Assembly: GCA_040235375.1 (NCBI GenBank)
Contig: JBECKQ010000145.1
Span: forward strand, 1 to 9,002
DNA from: JBECKQ01 sp040235375
GTDB taxonomy: Bacteria; Planctomycetota; Phycisphaerae; UBA1845
DNA: 9,002 nucleotides
Reading direction: 5' to 3'
Both the position numbers and the translations under genes were made by a program. Positions 7,701 through 9,002 of this stretch are shown in pieces; position 1 is the first letter of the stretch; every line of letters begins with the position of its first letter. Under the pieces are notes generated by a model. The model did not search any database and was not told the origin of the DNA. It saw nothing but the letters and a program-made list of their open reading frames with translations.

Positions 7701-8753
7701 ATCTTGGGCGATTATCCCGACGTCTGGACCGAGTTCAGCGTGACGCTCGCGGGGATCGGTGCGCCGACGAACGGTCGGTTCGCCTTCCGCTACTTCGTAA
7801 CTGACGCGGGTCCCGACGGGACCAACTCGGACTACATCGGGATCGACACCGTGATGGTGGAACAACCGGCGGGTCCGCCGCTGAACGACTGTAACGAGAA
7901 CATGGTGCCGGATGAGTGCGACATCGCCGACGGTGTCAGCTCCGACTGCAACGGCAACACCACTCCGGATGAGTGCGAGGACGATCCGGTGTATTGCGGA
8001 GGCCTGGACATCAAGCCCGGCTCCTGCCCGAATCCGTTCAACCGCAAGAGCCATGGCGTGCTGCCGGTCGGCCTCCTGGGTACGGCGGACTTCGACGTCT
8101 CCATGGTGGACATCACAACTTTGAGGCTCAAGCGCGTGGACGGCGTCGGCGGTGCGGTGGCCCCGAACGAAGGGCCTCCCGGCCCGCAGACGGTCTATGA
8201 AGACGTGGGTACGCCGTTTGACGGCATGGCCTGCGACTGCCACGAGTTAACCGGTGACGGCATCATGGACCTGAGCATGAAGTTCCGGACGGACGACGTC
8301 GTGGACGAGCTTGAACTCGATGCCCTCCCGCTCGGCGCTCAGGTCGAGCTGGTCGTCACCGGCAATCTCCTCGGCGGCGCGTCCTTCGTGTCTCCGGTCG
8401 ACTGCATCCTCATTGTCCCCATGGGCAGCGCCGATCTTACCGTCGAATCGTCCGTGCCCAACCTGTTCGTGGATCTGGCACCGCTTGACGAAAAGGTCGA
8501 CGGCGGTGGGTTCCCACTGTTCTCCCGCACCTATGACCCGGGTACACAGGTCACCGCTCAGGTTCCGTCGAGCGTCGACGGCCGTGCCTTCCGCTTCTGG
8601 GAGATTGACGGCGTACGGCAGCCCCGCGGTCAGAGGGTGATTTCGGTCACGATGATCGGCGACGTGCACCTTGTCCCGTTCTATGGTCCGAGGAGTGACA
8701 ACCCTCTCGATACGCACAACCAGGAGATAAGTCCGGTGCTGCAGGACCAGTGA
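1644..8753 (+). CDS. Giant secreted modular Cys-rich protein (2369 aa): beta-propeller-like, 2 MAM-like, DVWY, lamin-tail-like, choice-of-anchor-J-like and C-terminal beta domains
   Basis: Intact gene from ATG 1644 to TGA 8751-8753. Order by residue: signal peptide 1-23; linker 24-187; beta-propeller-like 188-378; GACC motifs 388-424 and 429-465; MAM-like 478-658; GACC 666-703 and 705-741; DVWY-type domain 745-883; GACC 889-926; MAM-like 939-1119; GACC 1126-1164 and 1166-1201; DCNxNG cluster I 1201-1245; lamin-tail-like 1250-1430; cluster II 1435-1573; beta domain 1578-1783; cluster III 1786-1874; choice-of-anchor-J-like 1883-2074; cluster IV 2082-2112; DIKPGSCPNP domain 2120-2258; InlB-B-repeat-like 2262-2349; hydrophilic tail to 2369. 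No catalytic motif was recognised. Such mosaics are common among exported planctomycete proteins, and a structural, adhesive or matrix role is inferred. The many paired Cys imply oxidative folding outside the cytoplasm, and the Asp/Asn-rich linkers probably bind calcium. No C-terminal membrane anchor or known sorting signal is seen. It has its own ribosome binding site and a downstream terminator, so it is likely monocistronic. Confidence 0.95.
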   Translation: MDMRRILISWCAVPFCSSVVAIASSPDERQRSMQQSVQGPAYAGALVAEVAAPAPEDAPVVPPAAANTGDLPWGMLTEEERRELLEAPDLEVALRELGYSDFPDVPRLSDGRPTDVELIWYGRFAAQGETSAPLRSPTDNGWGTDESSDTAVNFVLNTPGALNPVGPTGATNFLGGGAFGPGGVAAGFMYVLDTSSSDPASQALYTMSLTTGALTLVGSSVPNNPGNTGESWGGMAWDNTTGTMYACAAVCGTGASLYTIDLVDGTPTLVASMTGSLCPIAIAIDCTGQMYAYDISQDTFGTVDKTTGTYTALAPLGFDANFGQGLGYDNQADTMYMAAFNNTTLQAELRIVDLNTGANTLVGPLGTPGVSQLGFVDVDQPPGPCPTGACCDDATGVCTDNVDSTNCTTRFVADTLCDDIVPLCGQIVGACCFSDGSCQLLTDAECASQGGSYSGDDTSCTPNECPQPCPCTSVINAFPYNEDFEGEVQCGTTCGNACLLLGDWTNISDGTDDFDWTSDVGGTTSTSTGPSQDANPGTPTGFYLYTESSGTACQNSTATLLSPCFDFSTLATPQLIFGYHMYGADMGDLYVEVSDDSCISWTTEVTISGPQQGDNTDPWLYAVVDLGAYAGMSNVRIRFRGVSGDGFNSDMAIDDITVQEAQEFTGACCDGTTCTGDMTQAECEAGGGAYQGEFTNCGPPNPCSGACCLPDGSCVDTTSDDCAAQGGSYQGDGTDCALNPCPPVNDTCETAVAIVSLPFFTTVDNSLATAGAPPGTCNTSSATVMQNDVWYSFTPTEDCYLILDVDPDFGDGYDGLMQIYTGPDCNNLTELGGLPGEDDPGCYDLNEPWHVEFGATAGLTYWFQIGDWGTSAGGGLTSLCMTCQVGTVGACCHPDGSCTEEMGQAACESTGGFYQGDATSCCSASCPQPCSCTSPIGTFPHNEDFEGEPTCGTTCGNSCVLVGDWTNIDDGTDDMDWTIDEGGTSSSNTGPDVDANPGTVTGNYAYTETSGTSCQNATAILLSPCYDISGLSDPLLLFAYHMYGSDMGELNVEVSTDDCASWTTELSISGEQQFDETDPWIYDLVDLTPYAGATDLRIRFRGVTGDGFESDMAIDDIRVVNGPLTGACCEADGSCTDNVAQADCEAGGGRWQGPFTQCADIPSCGGACCTSAGCFIEPQDTCEAGGGTYLGDDTVCSAEDCNGDGIPDICDPDCNANGVSDVCDILGGTSEDCQPDDIPDECQLTGGAPTVVLSEMDLGSTDALEIQNVSGGVLATAGWTVAISDTPYGDPTTVNPIIQALPATMAAGEIMYWTDGTTNPWGNNMFWNPGDFPSFSGWAMILNDTGAIVDFAVWNGMPQADIQALSLTINSHTVTIGDEWLMDGIVTGDECGSGFSVQRQGSNDHNDATDWTCQPTNLGMQNPGLITPFTGGGNDCNSNGTPDDCDVADCPPGDVSCADCNTNSKPDECDIAECPPGDVTCGDCNTNGVPDGCELSGQDCNANGIDDECDIDSGFSFDYDLNGVPDECDPDCNTNGVPDVCDIDCSIGDCASHPGGCGASEDCQPDGIPDDCQLGGGAETLVFSQDVIPDDNGIGPGLLLAIGSSCPFDNTSAEDFTLASSRNLTRVTWVGVYFGAASDFPGEDNNFRMTFYEDNGSGNVGAVIADFPSLTVAKALHPRPPVFGTNPAYTYEAILPAAVPINGGQRYWLSINGDPAGASGPVFGWMASAEGNAASIPGNDQPLQNTAITCVTLPAATYTPGGDLGDQDADLAFALYGTVGSGSGADCNSNNIPDECDIRDCPPGDLSCADCNSDGVPDGCQLVDNDCNANQVPDDCEPDCNENGIADECDIRDCPPGDLSCADCQPDGIPDGCQLYDSVATTGVVLTEKFDDITTLPGDGWVKINNSEPLGSTDWFQGNSSVFPAHDGAATAYTAANYNNCGDGAGLDTISNWLITPELTLSDGMTLSFWTRKSDIPPSMWPDRLEVRMSLAGSSSDVGPDEFSVGDFTSLLLEINPSLILGDYPDVWTEFSVTLAGIGAPTNGRFAFRYFVTDAGPDGTNSDYIGIDTVMVEQPAGPPLNDCNENMVPDECDIADGVSSDCNGNTTPDECEDDPVYCGGLDIKPGSCPNPFNRKSHGVLPVGLLGTADFDVSMVDITTLRLKRVDGVGGAVAPNEGPPGPQTVYEDVGTPFDGMACDCHELTGDGIMDLSMKFRTDDVVDELELDALPLGAQVELVVTGNLLGGASFVSPVDCILIVPMGSADLTVESSVPNLFVDLAPLDEKVDGGGFPLFSRTYDPGTQVTAQVPSSVDGRAFRFWEIDGVRQPRGQRVISVTMIGDVHLVPFYGPRSDNPLDTHNQEISPVLQDQ
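1713..2204 (+). other. N-terminal linker region of the giant protein (residues 24-187)
   Basis: Mature N-terminal region with no recognised domain. It starts with an Ala/Pro/Glu-rich stretch (about residues 50-70), then a likely helical acidic segment containing LTEEERRELLEAPDLEVAL, then a Gly/Thr/Asn-rich stretch leading to the propeller-like region. Confidence 0.5.
2205..2777 (+). other. Beta-propeller-like region (residues 188-378)
   Basis: Three to four repeats alternate a 'GxxYDxxxxTMY' type strand (WGGMAWDNTTGTMYACA, IAIDCTGQMYAYD, GLGYDNQADTMYMAA) with a 'LYTIDxxxGTxTLV' strand (LYTMSLTTGALTLVG, LYTIDLVDGTPTLVA, LRIVDLNTGANTLVG). This is the blade pattern of secreted YVTN/DUF4394-like propellers. 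Fewer blades are visible than a closed propeller needs, so the fold may be incomplete or extended by the preceding linker. No active-site residues were identified. Confidence 0.55.
2805..3038 (+). repeat. GACC Cys-rich motifs 1 and 2 (residues 388-424 and 429-465)
   Basis: Two tandem motifs of about 37 residues begin with a vicinal Cys pair (GACC). Copy 2 has the canonical form: GACC, DGSC, then C-x5-6-GGxYxGD, then TxC and a final C. Copy 1 is divergent, with DATGVC and no GGxY core. Each motif has about six Cys, suggesting a small disulfide-knotted unit. The motif is common in planctomycete secreted proteins; I know of no defined function. Confidence 0.8.
3075..3617 (+). other. MAM-like domain 1 (residues 478-658)
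   Basis: Shows the MAM order: DFEG followed by CG, then DDFDWT, then a GPSQDANPGTPTGFYLY stretch, then LLSPC, the hallmark YHMYGADMGDLYVEV, and a C-terminal GVSGDGF-S-DMAIDDI. In animal proteins MAM domains mediate adhesion and oligomerisation; in bacteria they occur in secreted proteins. A binding or adhesive role here is inference. It is preceded by a short CPCTS linker. Confidence 0.75.
3639..3866 (+). repeat. GACC Cys-rich motifs 3 and 4 (residues 666-703 and 705-741)
   Basis: Tandem copies with only one residue between them. Copy 3 shows GACC-DGTTC, C-EAGGGAYQG, then a Cys-Cys end. Copy 4 is the cleanest, with GACCLPDGSC, CAAQGGSYQGDGTDC and a final NPC. They join MAM-like domain 1 to the DVWY-type domain. 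Confidence 0.85.
3876..4292 (+). other. DVWY-type beta-sandwich domain (residues 745-883)
   Basis: Starts NDTCETAVAI and contains DVWYSFTP (about residue 788), IYTGPDC, and GLTYWFQIGDWG near the end. This is the usual pattern of the NDxC...DVWYxFTP...GxxYxxxxG domain found in secreted bacterial proteins, thought to be a PPC/CUB-like beta sandwich. Function is unknown and carbohydrate or protein binding is a guess. It separates the two copies of the 313-residue duplication. Confidence 0.65.
4308..4421 (+). repeat. GACC Cys-rich motif 5 (residues 889-926)
   Basis: Single copy: GACCHPDGSC, CESTGGFYQGDATSC, then a second vicinal Cys pair, then CPQPC leading into CSCTS. It corresponds to copy 2 in the duplication; both share the CPQPC-x-CTS run into the MAM-like domain. 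Confidence 0.85.
4458..5000 (+). other. MAM-like domain 2 (residues 939-1119)
   Basis: Same motif series as domain 1: DFEGEPTCG, DDMDWT, LLSPC, AYHMYGSDMGELNVEV and GVTGDGFESDMAIDDI. Cys positions are conserved with domain 1 (CGTTCGN-C, SCQN, SPC, DC-SW), implying the same disulfides. Confidence 0.75.
5019..5246 (+). repeat. GACC Cys-rich motifs 6 and 7 (residues 1126-1164 and 1166-1201)
   Basis: Copy 6: GACCEADGSC, then CEAGGGRWQG with Trp in place of the usual Tyr, then a C-SC end. Copy 7: GACCTSAGC (DGS lost), then CEAGGGTYLGDDTVC, and its last Cys is also the first Cys of the DCNxNG series. They mark the switch from one linker type to the other. Confidence 0.8.
5244..5378 (+). repeat. 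DCNxNGxPDxCD cluster I, three copies (residues 1201-1245)
   Basis: Reads CNGDGIPDICD, CNANGVSDVCD and CQPDDIPDECQ. The Asp/Asn spacing resembles thrombospondin type 3 or EF-hand-like calcium loops, with a Cys at each end of the unit. Calcium binding and a rigid spacer role are inferred from that similarity. The pattern is very widespread in planctomycete exported proteins. Confidence 0.8.
5391..5933 (+). other. Lamin-tail-like domain (residues 1250-1430)
   Basis: Begins TVVLSEMDLGSTDALEIQN and continues through GWTVAISD, ALPATMAAGEIMYWTD and GWAMILNDTGAIVDFAVWNG. This is the LTD pattern (VxxSEhxx...DxxExxN...GWxL.D...LxAGxxxv....F.LxxxGxxvxL). In bacteria such Ig-like domains occur in large secreted proteins and nucleases; no nuclease motif is present here. 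A C-terminal extension (residues 1370-1430) with two Cys is less typical. Confidence 0.6.
5946..6362 (+). repeat. DCNxNGxPDxCD cluster II, seven copies (residues 1435-1573)
   Basis: Seven copies run from DCNSNGTPDDCD to DCQPDGIPDDCQ, including one Cys-poor variant, DYDLNGVPDECD. Two insert segments, DCPPGDVSCADC (1449-1460) and ECPPGDVTCGDC (1473-1484), lie between copies, and a Gly/Ser/Cys-rich insert precedes the last copy. Confidence 0.85.
6375..6992 (+). other. Unnamed beta domain (residues 1578-1783)
   Basis: Pattern: ETLVFSQD, AEDFTLASSRNLTRVTWVG, FRMTFYEDNGSGNVGAVIADF, YTYEAILP, INGGQRYWLSING, and DADLAFALYG at the end. I recognise this as a beta-sandwich type seen in planctomycete and other secreted proteins (DFTL...RFYED...YWLSI...DLAF...G), but I cannot give it a database name. 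A carbohydrate-binding-like fold is a guess. Confidence 0.5.
6999..7265 (+). repeat. DCNxNGxPDxCD cluster III, five copies (residues 1786-1874)
   Basis: Copies: DCNSNNIPDECD, DCNSDGVPDGCQ, DCNANQVPDDCE, DCNENGIADECD and DCQPDGIPDGCQ. Two identical DCPPGDLSCADC inserts (1800-1811 and 1853-1864) give a higher-order repeat with a period of 53 residues. The same insert type occurs in cluster II and nowhere else in the protein. Confidence 0.85.
7290..7865 (+). other. Choice-of-anchor-J-like domain (residues 1883-2074)
   Basis: Begins TEKFDDITTLPGDGWVKIN, then W-x3-NSSVFPAHDGAATAY, then ISNWLITPELTLSDG, MTLSFWTR, DRLEVRMSLAG, and ends FAFRYFV...DYIGIDTVMV. This is the order of choice-of-anchor-J / cleaved-adhesin-type beta sandwiches (eFdd..P.GW...nWLiTP...lsFw.r...levr.S....iaFry.....yigiDdv.v). 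These are found in surface-exported proteins that use various anchors. No anchor follows here. Confidence 0.7.
7887..7979 (+). repeat. DCNxNGxPDxCD cluster IV, two copies (residues 2082-2112)
   Basis: Copies DCNENMVPDECD and DCNGNTTPDECE, separated by a short IADGVSS spacer. They link the choice-of-anchor-J-like domain to the C-terminal domains. Confidence 0.85.
8001..8417 (+). other. DIKPGSCPNP-type C-terminal domain (residues 2120-2258)
   Basis: Contains LDIKPGSCPNPFNRKSHG, VLPVGLLGTADFDVSMVD, an EDVGTPFDG segment, CDCHELTGDGIMDLSMKF with a DGD-like acidic loop, and VELVVTGNLLGG. This 'DIKPGSxPNxxNxxxxGxLPVxILGTxDFDV...DGxxDLxxxF...LTGxL' module is widespread at the C-terminal ends of exported proteins from environmental bacteria. 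No function is known to me. The acidic loop may bind calcium. Confidence 0.7.
8427..8690 (+). other. InlB-B-repeat-like beta domain (residues 2262-2349)
   Basis: Shows LTVESSVPNLFVDLAPLD, then FSRTYDPGTQVTAQVPSSV, then FRFWEIDGV, then VISVTMIGDVHLVPFYG. This matches the divergent InlB B-repeat pattern (v.v......Y..GT.Vt..a.......F..W..dg.......v.m..d..l.a.y). It is followed by a 20-residue hydrophilic tail with no hydrophobic segment. Confidence 0.6.
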
Positions 8754-8789
8754 AACGCGGCGCAATACAGGATGTTGCCTGGGACATCC

Positions 8790-8824
8790 GCGGGGGCCAG
8801 GGCTGATTGAGTCCTGGCCCCCGC
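8790..8824 (+). terminator. Terminator-type hairpin after the giant gene
   Basis: A perfect 12-bp GC-rich stem pairs 8790-8801 with 8813-8824 across an 11-base loop, starting 36 bases after the stop codon. The plus-strand sequence after it (CTTGTCTGG) is only weakly T-rich, so it may end transcription inefficiently or act as a 3' stabilising hairpin. Confidence 0.7.
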
Positions 8825-9002
8825 CTTGTCTGGCAGGCATGTAATCCCTGGGTGCAGGTGCAGGTCATCTGGACCGAGATGCTCGGAACGGCTGGGGCGG
8901 GTGTCCGCTGTGGCGTGGAATCTGAACTGATCTGGAGCCCCAGACCGGCGCTCGGCGAACAGGGCTCGAATACAAGGCCGGCTGCGCCGGGTAGCGCGGA
9001 CG

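Noticed and set aside
5754..8243. An 829-codon open frame on the minus strand, antisense to the giant gene
   Set aside because: It lies opposite a strongly coding plus-strand gene whose frequent GAC, TGC, AAC and GGC codons produce no stops when read in reverse. Its translation is a repetitive Val/Ala/Arg-rich series with no domain, so it is a composition artefact.
8831..9002. A further gene in the last 170 bases
   Set aside because: No start with a ribosome binding site and no recognisable coding motif is visible on either strand; a short imperfect inverted repeat near 8935-8968 is too weak to call.

Overview
The window is GC-rich bacterial DNA and looks like a planctomycete, most likely of the Phycisphaerae type or a related uncultured lineage. 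The basis is a giant secreted protein built from tandem acidic Cys motifs of the form DCNxNGxPDxCD, from GACCxxDGSC motifs, and from planctomycete-style dockerin-like sequence. No species can be named from the sequence alone.

Layout. Bases 1-154 (minus strand) hold the 5' end of a small gene cut by the window edge; its start resembles SCO4226-like (DUF4242-type) small ferredoxin-fold proteins. Bases 155-1643 carry no convincing complete gene. They hold a decayed planctomycete C-terminal dockerin-like fragment (506-649, plus), the 3' half of a tRNA (825-866, minus) followed by a well-formed minus-strand intrinsic terminator (772-805), and a leader region with a weak promoter candidate and inverted repeats (1460-1508). 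Bases 1644-8753 (plus) are one intact 2369-codon gene with a strong ribosome binding site. A perfect 12-bp terminator-type hairpin follows at 8790-8824, so the gene is probably a single-gene transcription unit. The last 170 bases show no gene.

The giant protein has a Sec signal peptide, an N-terminal linker, a beta-propeller-like region, and then globular beta domains separated by two kinds of Cys-rich linker. Seven GACC motifs lie in the N-terminal half with two MAM-like domains and one DVWY-type beta domain. Seventeen DCNxNGxPDxCD motifs in four clusters lie in the C-terminal half, around a lamin-tail-like domain, an unnamed beta domain and a choice-of-anchor-J-like domain. The end carries a DIKPGSCPNP domain and an InlB-B-repeat-like beta domain. 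No transmembrane anchor, PEP-CTERM, LPXTG or dockerin is visible at the C terminus. It is most likely a large exported, disulfide-rich, possibly calcium-stabilised surface or matrix/adhesion protein; its ligand is unknown.

The most interesting internal structures are a 313-residue segmental duplication (residues 429-741 and 889-1201), with MAM domains about 71% identical by hand count, and an 18-residue block repeated with nine synonymous and no amino-acid differences.
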